Of a DNA stretch of 64,000 nt, positions 52,188-62,482 are shown in pieces. Source of the DNA: Cyanosarcina radialis HA8281-LM2 (GTDB taxonomy: Bacteria > Cyanobacteriota > Cyanobacteriia > Cyanobacteriales > CCAP-1448); the NCBI GenBank assembly GCA_019359615.1, contig JAHHHA010000014.1, positions 1 through 64,000 on the forward strand, written 5' to 3'. Numbering within the stretch: the first letter of the stretch is position 1; the number at the start of each line of letters is the position of its first letter. Below the pieces are notes generated by a model that made no database searches, was not told where the DNA came from, and saw only the letters and a list, made by a program, of their open reading frames with translations. A program made the position numbers and the translations under genes.

Positions 52188-53513
52188 ATGTCTCCAACGG
52201 TTGAAATTCTAATAGTTTTGCTGCTGATCTTCGCCAACGCTCTGTTTGTCACCTCAGAGATGGCGATCGTCTCATCTAGGAAAGTGCGGCTGCAACAGCT
52301 AGCAAATCAAGGGAATGTTAAGGCCCGCAGGGCCTTGGAACTCGCTAATTCTCCAAATCGCTTTCTCTCCACGGTGCAGGTAGGAATTACCCTGATTGCG
52401 ATCGTCTCTGGTGCTTTCGGAGAATCGACGATTTCCAGGCAATTAAGACCTTTGCTATCTTCCATTCCTGGGTTGGAACGGTATAGCGATCCCCTCGCCT
52501 CCACCCTAGCAATTGCGATCGTCACCTATCTGACTTTGACAATTGGCGAATTGGTGCCCAAAAGATTGGCTTTAAACTCCCCAGAGAAAATAGCGATCGC
52601 GGTGGCCATGCCCATGGATGTACTATCCTACATCACGCACCCGATCGTCACTCTATTGGAAGCTTCTACCGCATTGGTGGTCAAGCTTTTAGGCATCCAA
52701 CCATCGAACGACCCCCAAATCACTGAAGAAGAAATCAAGGTCTTGATCGAGCAAGGAACCGAAGCCGGAACCTTTGAGGAAGCCGAACAAGACATGGTAG
52801 AGCGGGTTTTGCGCTTGGGAGATCGGCGCATTGGTGCTCTGATGACCCCCAGACCTGAGATCGTCTGGCTAGACCTCGACGACTCTTCAGAAGCCAATCG
52901 TCACAAAATTATCAGCAGCGATCATTCTCGATTTCCAGTCTGCCAGGGAGACTTGGACAACGTTTTAGGAGTAATCAACGTCACCGATTTGCTATCTCGT
53001 TGCTTTAACAGTCAGCCGTTAGATCTAACCGTATCCTTGCGACAACCATTATTTATTCCCGAAAGCACTCGCGGCTTAAAGGTTTTGGAGTTGTTCAAGC
53101 AAACTGGAACTCACGTTGCCTTAGTGGTAGATGAATACGGGGTGATCCAGGGATTGCTGACCCTCAACGATATGCTAGTAGAAATCGTTGGCGACATTCC
53201 CTCGGTTTACCAACCAGAAGAGCAGCAAGCCGTCCAGCGAGAAGATGGTTCGTGGTTGTTAGATGGAATGTTTCCAGTTGAAGAGTTTTTAGAACTCTTT
53301 GGCATGGAAGAGGGCTTGGCAGAACAGCGAGGCAACTACCATACCCTTGGTGGATTCGTGTTGATGAATCTAGGACGCATTCCGGCTGCTGCCGATTATT
53401 TTGAGTGGAACGGACTGCGGTTTGAGGTGATGGATATGGATGGCAACCGGGTCGATAAGGTCTTAGTGATGCCATTGCAACCAGAAAATACTGAGGAAAC
53501 CAATGCAGAATGA
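52188..53513 (+). CDS. CNNM/CorC (HlyC) family transport-related membrane protein
   Basis: A 441-residue protein with the standard order of DUF21 membrane domain (four segments, residues about 1-190; LLLIFANALFVTSEMAIVSSR, VQVGITLIAIVSGAFGES), a CBS pair (about 205-335; ALMTPRPEIVWLD, VVDEYGVIQGLLTLNDML) and a C-terminal CorC/HlyC domain (about 350-430; WLLDGMFPVEEFLELFG, TLGGFVLMNLGRIP). The family handles magnesium or cobalt homeostasis. It starts 36 bp after the GT2 stop and may share its transcript. Confidence 0.92.
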   Translation: MSPTVEILIVLLLIFANALFVTSEMAIVSSRKVRLQQLANQGNVKARRALELANSPNRFLSTVQVGITLIAIVSGAFGESTISRQLRPLLSSIPGLERYSDPLASTLAIAIVTYLTLTIGELVPKRLALNSPEKIAIAVAMPMDVLSYITHPIVTLLEASTALVVKLLGIQPSNDPQITEEEIKVLIEQGTEAGTFEEAEQDMVERVLRLGDRRIGALMTPRPEIVWLDLDDSSEANRHKIISSDHSRFPVCQGDLDNVLGVINVTDLLSRCFNSQPLDLTVSLRQPLFIPESTRGLKVLELFKQTGTHVALVVDEYGVIQGLLTLNDMLVEIVGDIPSVYQPEEQQAVQREDGSWLLDGMFPVEEFLELFGMEEGLAEQRGNYHTLGGFVLMNLGRIPAAADYFEWNGLRFEVMDMDGNRVDKVLVMPLQPENTEETNAE

Positions 53514-53698
53514 GGAGCTTAGAAAGTGTGAAGTGTGAAGTGTGAAGTGTGAAGTGTGGAGTGTTAAGTGTGGAGTTAAGAACTTATCCCCCCATCTCCC
53601 CATCCCCCCATCTCCCCATCCCCCCATCTCCTCTCCTCCCATATCGTCACTTTCTCTGCCAAAATAGAAAGCATGAGGCGATCTGTGAGAAATTGTGA
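53514..53698. repeat. Heptamer and CCCCATCT repeats
   Basis: 53522-53580 carries at least six copies of the heptamer GTGTGAA / GTGTGGA; 53587-53640 carries CCCCATCT octamers with CCCCCCATCTCC variants. No gene. Upstream region of the trypsin-TPR gene. Confidence 0.85.
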
Positions 53699-55522
53699 AT
53701 GAAGAGAACGAATAAGTTGTGGGCGATTTTGGTTGGGGTGGCGATCGCTACAGCCGCACCTTTGCCGATGGCATTGGCATTAACTCCCCCAGAGGTTAAC
53801 GTTAAAGCGCAAAAATTTACCGTGCGGATCGAGGGCGATAACGGAATTGGTTCGGGCATCATCGTGGAGCGTCAAGGGGAAAAATACTTCGTCCTCACCA
53901 ACCAGCACGTAGTTTCTCAAGATGGCAGATATAAAGTGATTACTCCCGACGGTAGCAGCTATCCGGTTTATTACAATCAACCTCTGGCAGGATTGGACTT
54001 GGCTGTATTAGAGTTTAGCAGCCCCAAAAGCTATCAAACTGCCCAATTAGGCAATTCAGACCAAGTACGAGAAGGGATGGCAGTTTACGTCGTGGGTTGG
54101 GCTAATGTCTTACCGGGGATCGACGAACACAGCTATCAATTTACTGACGGGCTGATTCGCTCTCGCTTGACCAAACCAGATGCGGGCTACGCTTTGGTAT
54201 ACAGCAACGAAGCTCTACCTGGAATGAGCGGCGGCCCGGTGCTGGATGAAAATGGTGTAGTGGTGGGGATTAACGGCCGGGGTTCCCCAGATCCAAAAAC
54301 CGGAACAGTGGTGCGATTGGGAATTCCGATTAATTTGTATTTGGCAGCGGTGAAAGATTTAAGATCTGGCAGGACAACCGCTACTACTACAGAACCGAAT
54401 AATAATTCCACCGATGTGGCTACAGCCAACGTCGATAACTGGATTAGTTTGGGGGGGGCCAAAGCCAATCGCGGCGACTACGAAGGTGCAGTTGCCGATT
54501 ACAATCGAGCGTTGCAGGTTAATGCCAATAACCCCGATGCTTTGCTGCAACGAGGTCGAGCTTACATCGAGCTAAGAGATTACCGCTCTGCTTTTAAAGA
54601 CTTCGATCGCTTAGTGGTACTGAGTCCAAAAAGTCCTGTAGCTTACTGGGGGAGAGGATTAGCCCGCGATTTGCTAGAAGAAAACCAAGAAGCCATTCAA
54701 GATTACACCCGCGCGATCGCTCTCAATCCAGATTACGCCGATGCTTACAACACTAGGGGCACGGTATTCGACGAGCTAGGAGAAAACCAAAAAGCGCTCT
54801 CCGATTACAACAGTGCCATTAAAATCAAACCCGATTTTGCCTTAGCTTACGTCAACCGAGGAGATACTTACAAAAAGCTCAAAGATTACGGCAAAGCGCT
54901 CCAAGATTATGGCCAAGCGCTACAGATCAGACCGAATTATGCCATGGCTTATTTAAGTCGCGGCGATCTATTAGATGATTTGGGAGAATACGATAAAGCC
55001 ATTGCCGATTTAGATCGAGCGATCGAGAGCAGACCCAATTATGCCAGAGCTTATCGCCTGCGGGGTTGGATTAAAGCTAATCGCCTCAAAGAATATCAAA
55101 GCGGGATCGCCGATTTCGACAAAGCCATTAGCATCGATCCTCGATATGCTTTAGCCTACGTTAACCGAGGCAATGCTCGTCGGCAACTCAAAGACTTTCA
55201 AAAAGCGATCGCCGATTACACTCAAGCTATTCGCTTCGATGCTAACTATACAGATGCTTACTTCTACCGGGCTGTGGCTTTCAATGCCCTTAAAAAGCCC
55301 AAAGAAGCCATGGCAGACTATACTCAAGTCATTCGCCTCGACGCTAACTATGCCGATGCTTATTACAATCGGGGTTTGATTTTAGTTCAACTCAAAGACA
55401 AGAAAAGAGCGCTGGCAGATTTTCGCAAATCGGCCGAACTCTATCAAAAGCAAGGTAATAAAGAATATTACCAAGATGCGATCGACCAAATTAAAGCCTT
55501 AGAAGGTACGGCTACAAGCTGA
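53699..55522 (+). CDS. Trypsin-like serine protease with TPR array
   Basis: A 607-residue exported protein. A signal peptide (about 1-28; ILVGVAIATAAPLPMALA) precedes a trypsin-like domain with the triad His70 (TNQHVV), Asp100 (GLDLAVL) and Ser177 (GMSGGPVLD). From about residue 250 to the end about nine or ten TPR repeats of 34 residues follow (NPDALLQRGRAYIELRDYRS, YADAYNTRGTVFDELGE, YADAYYNRGLILVQLKD). No PDZ domain, unlike HtrA proteins. Such proteins are frequent in cyanobacteria; targets unknown, likely periplasmic. The codon pattern of the repeats is uniform, with recent repeat expansion possible. Confidence 0.93.
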   Translation: MKRTNKLWAILVGVAIATAAPLPMALALTPPEVNVKAQKFTVRIEGDNGIGSGIIVERQGEKYFVLTNQHVVSQDGRYKVITPDGSSYPVYYNQPLAGLDLAVLEFSSPKSYQTAQLGNSDQVREGMAVYVVGWANVLPGIDEHSYQFTDGLIRSRLTKPDAGYALVYSNEALPGMSGGPVLDENGVVVGINGRGSPDPKTGTVVRLGIPINLYLAAVKDLRSGRTTATTTEPNNNSTDVATANVDNWISLGGAKANRGDYEGAVADYNRALQVNANNPDALLQRGRAYIELRDYRSAFKDFDRLVVLSPKSPVAYWGRGLARDLLEENQEAIQDYTRAIALNPDYADAYNTRGTVFDELGENQKALSDYNSAIKIKPDFALAYVNRGDTYKKLKDYGKALQDYGQALQIRPNYAMAYLSRGDLLDDLGEYDKAIADLDRAIESRPNYARAYRLRGWIKANRLKEYQSGIADFDKAISIDPRYALAYVNRGNARRQLKDFQKAIADYTQAIRFDANYTDAYFYRAVAFNALKKPKEAMADYTQVIRLDANYADAYYNRGLILVQLKDKKRALADFRKSAELYQKQGNKEYYQDAIDQIKALEGTATS

Positions 55523-55912
55523 GCAATTGTCAATTCGCAATTCGCAATTCGCAATTATTTGGGTGAGAGTAACCACCACAATCTCTCGATTTAGTGGGCT
55601 TAAATCGTTGGTGGGTACAAAGCCAACACTAGATCTCTTGCATAAGTCGATAACTCGTCAAAACTATCTGCGTTCATCTGCGTACCCTTTGGGAAGCCGC
55701 TAGCGCGTCTACATCTGCTGTTCATCTGCGTTATATATCCAAAGTTTGCACTTTTACAAGAGGTCTACTGATGTTCGATTGCGAATTGGTTTGATGCGCA
55801 AACAAGGAAAGGGAAGAGGAAATTAATTACGCGGGTAATTAGAGATTTGATATGAGTTCGAGCGATCCCCGATCCCAATTGCGAATTGTCAATTGCGAAT
55901 TGTAAATTGGAA
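55523..55912. repeat. Intergenic region with CAATTCG repeats
   Basis: 390 bp, no gene seen. 55526-55560 carries five copies of CAATTCG, 55870-55910 has CAATTGCGAATTG twice forming self-complementary arms, and 55660-55740 has CATCTGCG words. It separates the trypsin-TPR gene from convergent psb28. Confidence 0.75.
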
Positions 55913-56248
55913 TTACGACTGGTTGAATCCTAAATCGTTCTCTTTGGCATAACGATCCATGAAACGCATGAACCGATCCCAGTCGTCTGAAGATTTCATT
56001 AGATAAACGGCTTCGATCGCTTCGGGTTTGCCATTGATAAATTTAGCGTTCACATCTCTACCGATCAGTTCGCCTTCCTCATCGATCATGTACATACCCG
56101 TGATTTCTTCCATATTGTCGATGCTGAGGGCCTTGGGATTTTGAAAATAAAATGTTGCCGTGCCGCTGTTACCGCTGCGAGAACGAGTGAGACGCACTTC
56201 TGGAATGACTTCCTCTTTGACTCCTCTAGAAAACTGAATTTCAGCCAC
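55913..56248 (-). CDS. psb28: Photosystem II assembly protein Psb28
   Basis: A 111-residue soluble factor that binds PSII assembly intermediates carrying CP47 and helps protect the acceptor side and chlorophyll delivery. Family sequence is clear throughout: [49 protein letters not shown] and the C-terminal [19 protein letters not shown]. Normal length. Shine-Dalgarno AAGGAT lies about 10 nt before the ATG. Confidence 0.97.
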   Translation of the reverse strand: MAEIQFSRGVKEEVIPEVRLTRSRSGNSGTATFYFQNPKALSIDNMEEITGMYMIDEEGELIGRDVNAKFINGKPEAIEAVYLMKSSDDWDRFMRFMDRYAKENDLGFNQS

Positions 56249-56680
56249 GATCGATATCCTTTAAGTTTTGTAATGAGCGTAACACTATCATCTCATCATC
56301 TGCGATCGCCTAGTCATACCAAGTCGTGTCTCATACCATCCATTGCTGCCCTCACCCCCAACCCCTCTCCCTTGGGAGCTACCGTGTATACATAAATCCC
56401 CCAAAGCTTGGCTAGACGGGCTTGCCCTCATCCCCCAGCCCCTTCTCCCAAGCTTGGGAGAAGGGGAGAACGTGGAACTTTGGTCTTTCTTCCCCCTCTC
56501 CCACTGTTGGGAGAGGGGGATTGAGGGGGTGAGGGCGAGATGTGTATACACCGTAGCCCTTGGGAGAGGGGAGCCGGAGGCTCCTTGAGGGAAAGTAGGT
56601 TTTGGCAACCGGATTTAGTATCAGATTGTCTCCGCTTAAGTACCCACAGTGAAGGGGAAGGGTAGAATTTGCCTTCGATA
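56249..56680. repeat. REP-like repeat cluster between psb28 and dtd
   Basis: 432 bp, no gene. It contains at least three REP-like units of the CCCTCACCCC family (56346-56372, 56423-56472, 56488-56590), each able to fold on its own (for example CCCCTTCTCCC / GGGAGAAGGGG around AAGCTT). 56330-56359 is the inverse of 63086-63115 with no mismatch over 30 bp. A GTGTATACA motif occurs at both 56385 and 56540. Confidence 0.85.
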
Positions 56681-57139
56681 TCAAACAACCGCCTCTCGCT
56701 CTAGCAGCAAGGTAACTGGCCCGTCATTTTCGATACTGACTTGCATCATCGCCCCAAACTCTCCAGTTTCGACCCGCAAACCGCTTTGGCGCAACTTTTC
56801 GACAAATTCTTCGTAAAATTTTCGTGCGACTTCTGGGGCAGCAGAGCGATCGAAGGAAGGACGGCGGCCTTTGCGACTATCTCCGTAGAGGGTAAATTGG
56901 CTCACGACTAGCAATTCGCCTGCAATCTCTTGCACGGATTTTTCCCAGCGCTCACTACCATTCTCAGAATCAGGAAACAAGCGCAGTTCTAGACATTTAC
57001 GCACCATCCAATCGAGTTCGGCTGCGGTATCGGTACTGGCAATACCTACAAGTAAATTGAGTCCCCGGCCGATTCGGCCGACAACTCTACCTGCAACTTC
57101 AACTTGAGACGATTTTACCCGCTGGATGACTACGCGCAT
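56681..57139 (-). CDS. dtd: D-aminoacyl-tRNA deacylase
   Basis: A 152-residue enzyme that removes D-amino acids (and glycine from tRNA-Ala) from mischarged tRNA. The start [15 protein letters not shown] is family-typical. The active-site [18 protein letters not shown] (SQxT motif) lies at about 78-97, and the Gly-cisPro motif is NDGPVT at 138-143. Full length. It starts 24 bp after the YvcK-like gene stop on the same strand, so both may be transcribed together. Confidence 0.97.
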   Translation of the reverse strand: MRVVIQRVKSSQVEVAGRVVGRIGRGLNLLVGIASTDTAAELDWMVRKCLELRLFPDSENGSERWEKSVQEIAGELLVVSQFTLYGDSRKGRRPSFDRSAAPEVARKFYEEFVEKLRQSGLRVETGEFGAMMQVSIENDGPVTLLLEREAVV

Positions 57140-57163
57140 TGTGGAGAGAGGGGAGATTCGATC

Positions 57164-58552
57164 TCAATACTCGATTTTCTGGGCGCTGTTGCACCAACGC
57201 AGCAATACTCGCGCTAAGCGTTGGGAATTATGTCGCACGTAACCCGTTTGCGGGTCTTCATCCATGACGTTAGCTAGCACGATCCGCCGTCCTAGCTGGG
57301 TGACAGCTTCGCGATCGAGGAATACTGGGTGAGAATTTTCTTGAGCGTATCGCCGCAGAGATTTAGGCGAAGGATGTCTTTTATGTACTAAGACGGCATT
57401 AAACAGATTTTGACCGCAAGCTCGATCGATCGCCCGAATGTGCTCGGCAACCGTATAACCTTGAGTTTCTCCCGGCTGGGTCATGATATTACAGACGTAG
57501 ATGCGGGGAACTTGCGCCCGCGCGATCGCCTCGGCAATTTCTGGCACCAGCAAATTCGGGATGACGCTGGTATACAAGCTGCCCGGCCCGATGATAATGT
57601 AATCGGCTTCTTCGATCGCTTCGATCGCCGCTGGCAAGGCTGATGGTTTTTTGGGAAAGCAGCCAATTTCAGCAATTTGTCCGCCAGCTTTGGTAATATT
57701 AGACTCCCCTTCGATTTCTCGCCCATCTGCTAGCTTCGCCCAGAGGCTGACATCATCTAGGGTGGCAGGTAGCACTCTACCCCGCACGGCTAAAACTTGA
57801 GAACTAGCAGCGATCGCTAGTTCTAAATCTCCAGCAATCTCGCTCATAGCCGTCAAGAACAGATTGCCAAAACTATGACCGACTAAACCGTCGCCAGCTT
57901 GGAACCGATATTGAAACAGTTCGGTCAATAATTTTTCTTCATCTGCCAAAGCTGCCAAACAGTTGCGAATATCTCCAGGTGGCAAGACTCCAATCTCTCG
58001 CCGCAAGCGACCGGAAGAGCCGCCATCATCAGCGACAGTGACGATGGCCGTAATATGGGCGCTGTATTCCTTCAATCCCCTTAGTAAGGTTGAAAGTCCC
58101 GTACCACCGCCAATGGTGACTATTTTCGGACCTTTATTCAACCGCCGATGAGCCAATAGTACGTCAATTAATTTCTCATCGGCATCAGGTCTGATCGCTT
58201 CGGTAATCGTTCCCCAAGAACGGGTCTGTCCCCAAAAAATGAAGAACAGGCCAATAGCGATCGCCAAGGGGCCGGATACATAGTTGGGGATGATGTCAGC
58301 CAGTTCGGCCACCACACCTTTAACGAACTGGATCGCATGATAAATTGGTGTCAATCCTACCCAAATTGCCAACCCCAAACTCGTCAGCAGCACTCCAGCG
58401 GCACTTAAAAGCAACCAGCGCTTTACGGACAATCCAGGGGCTAACCACTTAAACCAACTGTTGACCTGCTGGGGCTTTTTGGCATAAAAACTCCTCGCCA
58501 GACGCGACTCTTGTTGAAAATGGCGGATGGTTTTAAAGATACCGATTGACAT
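57164..58552 (-). CDS. YvcK/CofD-like gluconeogenesis factor
   Basis: A 462-residue protein with two N-terminal membrane segments ([20 protein letters not shown] and [13 protein letters not shown]) and a CofD-like Rossmann domain: [58 protein letters not shown]. YvcK proteins are needed for growth on gluconeogenic carbon and affect cell-wall synthesis through UDP-sugar binding. The membrane-anchored form is common in cyanobacteria. ATG at 58552; dtd follows 24 bp downstream. Confidence 0.93.
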   Translation of the reverse strand: MSIGIFKTIRHFQQESRLARSFYAKKPQQVNSWFKWLAPGLSVKRWLLLSAAGVLLTSLGLAIWVGLTPIYHAIQFVKGVVAELADIIPNYVSGPLAIAIGLFFIFWGQTRSWGTITEAIRPDADEKLIDVLLAHRRLNKGPKIVTIGGGTGLSTLLRGLKEYSAHITAIVTVADDGGSSGRLRREIGVLPPGDIRNCLAALADEEKLLTELFQYRFQAGDGLVGHSFGNLFLTAMSEIAGDLELAIAASSQVLAVRGRVLPATLDDVSLWAKLADGREIEGESNITKAGGQIAEIGCFPKKPSALPAAIEAIEEADYIIIGPGSLYTSVIPNLLVPEIAEAIARAQVPRIYVCNIMTQPGETQGYTVAEHIRAIDRACGQNLFNAVLVHKRHPSPKSLRRYAQENSHPVFLDREAVTQLGRRIVLANVMDEDPQTGYVRHNSQRLARVLLRWCNSAQKIEY

Positions 58553-58760
58553 TATTCATTCCTGGAGAGGGGCGAGAGGGGGATGGGGAGAGGGGGAGCA
58601 CGGGGAGCAGGGGAGGCAGGAGAGAATTTTTAACTCAACACTCAACACTCAACACTTAACACTTCCATCGCTCCTGAACTTCTGTCTCCTTTCATAATTC
58701 TTAAACAGGAGTTAGCATATCAGTTTCGGAGGGAATCGGCATCATCTAGCCGAACATTTA
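58553..58760. repeat. Short repeat cluster between yvcK-like and ruvC
   Basis: 58565-58620 is GGGGAGCAGGGGAGGCAGG-like, 58625-58660 has ACTCAACACTCAACACT. No gene. The promoters of the two divergent genes must lie on either side of, or within, the repeats. Confidence 0.8.
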
Positions 58761-59291
58761 ATGACAAAACGAATTTTAGGACTAGATCCAGGACTGGCAA
58801 TTTTAGGCTTTGGGGCGATCGATTGTTCGACATCCGATCGATTAGCTCAAAAGCCGTCATCTGCCTCTACTACTACCCTCAATACTTTATCAAACCAGAT
58901 AACATTACTAGACTTTGGCATAATTCAGACCGCAGCTAACACTGATATTGGCAAGCGACTTTGCACGATCTACGAAGATTTACACTCTTTGATGGCACAA
59001 TGGCAACCGGATTTAGTGGCGATCGAGAAACTGTTTTTCTATCGGATGGGCAATACGATCGCAGTTGCCCAAGCGCGAGGAGTGGTGATGTTAGTTTTGG
59101 CTCAATACGATGTTCCCTTAGTTGAGTTTACCCCGGCTCAAATCAAACAGGCTCTTACCGGGATGGGTAATGCCGATAAGTTCGACGTGCAACAAGCTGT
59201 GGCGCGAGAGTTAAATTTAGAGAGCATTCCTCGTCCCGACGATGCGGCCGATGCTCTCGCAGTCGCGATCGCTGCCTGGTTTCAAGTTTAA
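58761..59291 (+). CDS. ruvC: Crossover junction endodeoxyribonuclease RuvC
   Basis: A 176-residue Holliday junction resolvase that cuts symmetrically with RuvAB. Catalytic acids can be placed: Asp9 (LGLDPG), Glu89 (VAIEKLFF), Asp161 and Asp164 ([12 protein letters not shown]). Compared with enteric RuvC it has a serine/threonine-rich insertion of about 25 residues ([15 protein letters not shown], 33-47) after the first strand, a common cyanobacterial feature. The end overlaps the convergent Uma2 gene by 4 bp. Confidence 0.96.
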   Translation: MTKRILGLDPGLAILGFGAIDCSTSDRLAQKPSSASTTTLNTLSNQITLLDFGIIQTAANTDIGKRLCTIYEDLHSLMAQWQPDLVAIEKLFFYRMGNTIAVAQARGVVMLVLAQYDVPLVEFTPAQIKQALTGMGNADKFDVQQAVARELNLESIPRPDDAADALAVAIAAWFQV

Positions 59292-60031
59292 GTCGTAGAA
59301 TTGGGATCGATGCCGAGCGATCGCAGTCTTTCCTCTAACATTTTCGCCTTTCGTTCGGCGGCTAAAGCGCGTTGTTCGGCTTCTAAAGTACGTTGTTGGG
59401 CTTCTAGAGTACGTTGTTGGGCTTCTAAAGTAAGTTCCTCTGGAGTCAGATATCGTTTGCCTTCTTGGTTATACCAGTACAGCCATTCTCTAGTAATTCC
59501 CTGATAGGTTCTGGTTTCTTTGCCAATTCCTAAACTAATTTCGGGCAACCACACTGGTTCTCCGGTTTGTAAAACATATTCTCCATTGGTAAAACGATAA
59601 ACTTCGAGGCGAGGTTTGCGGCGACGTTGGGGATTGTATACCACGTAGTAAAGGATCTCCATTTCGGCATACATTTGTTTTTTACTGGTGTATTCTCCTC
59701 GTCGTTTTTGGGAAACCACTTCTAGCACTAGAATTGGCAACTTTTGTTCTTCCCACAGAACGTAACTCAATCGCAAATCTTCATCTATAACGCGCGGTAC
59801 GCCAATACTTAAAAAGCCATCGGGGACGATCGCTGGTAGATCGGGGTCGTAATATATGCCCATATCTACCCCGAAAAACCAATCCATTCTTTCTGCCCAA
59901 ATCAAGGCTAAAATTGCTTCTAATAGACCGGGAATTAAATGTTGTAACTGGTTATCCACTGGGGTATCGTCGGAGTCTGGTAAATCTTCGGCTGATGGCA
60001 AGCAAGCCAAAGGATTGTATTTTAATAACAT
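59288..60031 (-). CDS. Uma2 family endonuclease-like protein (DUF820)
   Basis: A 247-residue PD-(D/E)XK-fold protein of the Uma2 family, very common in cyanobacteria. The core shows [21 protein letters not shown] (Asp-x-Pro-D strand), [18 protein letters not shown] (E-x-x and K), and [15 protein letters not shown]. The C terminus holds three near-identical TLEAQQR repeats followed by a charged tail, encoded by direct DNA repeats at 59345-59430. Function unknown. It shares 4 bp with the ruvC end. Confidence 0.9.
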   Translation of the reverse strand: MLLKYNPLACLPSAEDLPDSDDTPVDNQLQHLIPGLLEAILALIWAERMDWFFGVDMGIYYDPDLPAIVPDGFLSIGVPRVIDEDLRLSYVLWEEQKLPILVLEVVSQKRRGEYTSKKQMYAEMEILYYVVYNPQRRRKPRLEVYRFTNGEYVLQTGEPVWLPEISLGIGKETRTYQGITREWLYWYNQEGKRYLTPEELTLEAQQRTLEAQQRTLEAEQRALAAERKAKMLEERLRSLGIDPNSTT

Positions 60032-60134
60032 AGAAGTTTGGGAATAGGTAATAGGGCGTGGACTTCGGCAAGCTCAGCCGAGCGGGCATGGGGTATATGG
60101 CCTAGCTATATATCATTCATTAAAGCTTAGGTAC

Positions 60135-60647
60135 TTATTCAGCCAACCAATCTGAACCACCAGGCAATTCAGCTAGATAATTATCGATCGCTGTTAGCAA
60201 ATCTTTAACTGAATAATCGTAAGTTAAATCTAGCAAATTCTGAGCTACAGAGTTGATTCGAGATCTGTCTAACAGATCGGAGACTTGAGATGGGTTTAAG
60301 CTCCCATTCAACAGTTCAACGCTAGCTGGACGAATTGCCGCTTCAATTGCTTCTTCTAAAAACGGTTCCCATTCATCAGAATTGATATAGTAAGAGGTTC
60401 GATTGTTTTTAAGATTCAGCTTTTTAATTTGGAGAATTGAGTCAGAAATAGACGCTGCCCAAGAATTAGTTAAACGCTGCTCTACTTGGTTTTTAATTAA
60501 ATGAATCATTAACCTGACTAGAAAGGATTCAATATTACGAATAATCGCTTGCTTGCTCATTCCCTCTAGTTCGTCAATAATTAACAGAGCGTCTCCGTAG
60601 CGCCCTTCTAGAATGTAGTTCCTGATATCGATTAGTTCTTGAACCAC
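60135..60647 (-). CDS. DUF29-like protein, overlapping hflX
   Basis: A 170-residue helical protein most like DUF29: ILEGRYGDALLIIDELEGMS, then IESFLVRLMIHLIKNQVEQR, W-containing SWAASISDSILQIKKL. Its start codon lies 16 bp inside the 3' end of hflX, so the two genes on the minus strand are tightly coupled. DUF29 function is unknown; coupling to a ribosome-rescue GTPase is a clue, not a proof. Confidence 0.75.
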   Translation of the reverse strand: MVQELIDIRNYILEGRYGDALLIIDELEGMSKQAIIRNIESFLVRLMIHLIKNQVEQRLTNSWAASISDSILQIKKLNLKNNRTSYYINSDEWEPFLEEAIEAAIRPASVELLNGSLNPSQVSDLLDRSRINSVAQNLLDLTYDYSVKDLLTAIDNYLAELPGGSDWLAE

Positions 60648-62359
60648 GATCGCGAACCTCCGGGAGTAAGGGCATAGTTAACTAATTGGGCAAGTTTAGA
60701 GCGCAAGGTTTCTAACCCCAAGCGATCGCTGGCAGAAATAAATATGGCTTGGGGAAATTCTTCTTTTGCTAGTTGCAAAGTGTCGCCATCGACGCGATCG
60801 ATCTTATTAAAAGCAATTAAAGCCGGACCCGGCGTAACTGGCATTTCTGAGAGAATCGACATTACAGAACGAATTTGACTTTGCCAAGCCGGATGGGATA
60901 AATCCACGACGTGGAGCAACGCATCGGCTTCTGTCACCTCTTCTAAGGTGGCGCGAAAGGCATCCATCAAGGGGGGTGGCAATTCGTGGATGAACCCTAC
61001 CGTATCTGTCAGCAAAATCGCGCTGGGTTCCCCCGTTACCGCATCGGGAATCGCTAAGCGGCGGGTAGTCGGATCGAGGGTGGCAAAGAGTTGGTCGGCA
61101 GTATAAACTTCAGCGTTAGTCAGGACGTTGAGCAGGGTAGATTTGCCCGCATTGGTATAGCCCACCACGGCTACAGAAGGGACTTCGCGGTGCTGTCTTT
61201 GTTGCCGCAAGCGCGATCGATGGGCTTGCAGTTGGTCTACTTCTTGTTGCAGCCTAGAAATTCGGCGTTGAATGGCGCGACGTTCGGTTTCTAGTTTGGT
61301 TTCCCCAGGACCTCTAGTACCAATCCCGCCCCCTAACCGCGACATGGCTCGACCTCTACCCGTGAGGCGAGGTAGCATATATTCTAATTGCGCCAGTTCT
61401 ACTTGCAATTTTCCGGCGCTCGATCGGGCCCGCTGGGCGAAGATATCGAGAATGACTTCAGTGCGATCGACGACGCGAATGCCGATTTGAGTTTCCAGGT
61501 TGCGAGTTTGACTGGGGGAAAGATCGCGATCGAATACTATCAGGTTAGCCCCCAGTTTTTGGGCGGCGAGGGCGATTTCTTGAACTTTACCTTCACCCAC
61601 TACTGTTTGCGGGTGGGGGCGCGATCGCTTTTGTTTGATTGCTTGCAATACTTCACCGCCAGCGGTTTCCACTAAGCGGGCGATCTCGGCTAAACCATCT
61701 TCAAATCTTTGAGCGGAAATGCTATCGATTTTTAACCCGACAATTAAGACTCGATCGCGATCGGCATCTACCTCTCTGGCAATAAATTCCCGCTGAAACT
61801 CAGTTTCTAGCCCTTCTACTAATTCGATGAAATCTAGCTCTGTGAGGTCATCTAAACTTAAAGCTGGCGAAACGCTCCAATTGACTTCTGGGTGAGGAAC
61901 CAGATGAGCCAGATAGGTTTCTTTGATGTAACCAGTCGCTCCACCCCCCCGACGTTCAAATCCTTCCCCGGTCAGGTTCAGCATCACCAGGGCATCTAAT
62001 CGTTGCAAGGCCATGGCGGTTAAAGCCGCTTCTTGAGGCGGTTCGGGCTTCATTTGAGTGGCCAGACAGCGAATCCCGCTGAGGCGTTCTGCCCCGTAGC
62101 GGGGTAATTCCAACGGTGGGATCTGGGTTTGACGGGGCGTACCCACTCCCACCCTAATTACTTGTCCGCGACGATTGATGTAGGCGCATACGGGCTGGCC
62201 GATCTCAGTACCGATCGCGGCCAATCGTTGGGCAAATTCCGGTGTAGTGAGGCGATCGCCTGGAAGCTTTTGATGGTACAGCCGTTGCAGTTGTTTGATT
62301 TGGCTGGACTTCAAACCTTGAAGGTGGCCGTAGATAGTTTCTATACTCTCAAACCTCAA
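60632..62359 (-). CDS. hflX: GTPase HflX
   Basis: A GTPase that splits stalled 70S ribosomes during stress. It has an N-terminal cyanobacterial extension (GRYGAERLSGIRC), the HflX domain (VGEGKVQEIALAAQKLGANL, RVVDRTEVILDIFAQRA, GGIGTRGPGETKLETERR) and the G domain: G1 GYTNAGKSTLLN (about 400), G3 DTVGFI, G4 FNKID. The start is unclear: TTG at 62359 is used, but the site where homologues start (METI-like) has ATA at 62344, with GAGG 9 nt before it. A DUF29-like gene overlaps its 3' end. Confidence 0.95.
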   Translation of the reverse strand: MRFESIETIYGHLQGLKSSQIKQLQRLYHQKLPGDRLTTPEFAQRLAAIGTEIGQPVCAYINRRGQVIRVGVGTPRQTQIPPLELPRYGAERLSGIRCLATQMKPEPPQEAALTAMALQRLDALVMLNLTGEGFERRGGGATGYIKETYLAHLVPHPEVNWSVSPALSLDDLTELDFIELVEGLETEFQREFIAREVDADRDRVLIVGLKIDSISAQRFEDGLAEIARLVETAGGEVLQAIKQKRSRPHPQTVVGEGKVQEIALAAQKLGANLIVFDRDLSPSQTRNLETQIGIRVVDRTEVILDIFAQRARSSAGKLQVELAQLEYMLPRLTGRGRAMSRLGGGIGTRGPGETKLETERRAIQRRISRLQQEVDQLQAHRSRLRQQRQHREVPSVAVVGYTNAGKSTLLNVLTNAEVYTADQLFATLDPTTRRLAIPDAVTGEPSAILLTDTVGFIHELPPPLMDAFRATLEEVTEADALLHVVDLSHPAWQSQIRSVMSILSEMPVTPGPALIAFNKIDRVDGDTLQLAKEEFPQAIFISASDRLGLETLRSKLAQLVNYALTPGGSRSWFKN

Positions 62360-62482
62360 TTCGTTATGTCTATTCTAGTGAAATACCCGATATTCATCGC
62401 TCAGGCGCTAGAGCGCAAGCTTCCAGTTTCAACTATTTTTTAACTTCGATCGAAGGGGGGAATAGCCGCGCTCAAGAATCAG

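Noticed and set aside
55526-55560. CAATTCG array as a CRISPR candidate
   Set aside because: Seven-base units in direct contact without spacers; a short tandem repeat, not CRISPR.
56288-56688. Several overlapping ORFs in the REP cluster
   Set aside because: All consist of repeat translation (PSPLGERG-like); they overlap each other on both strands.
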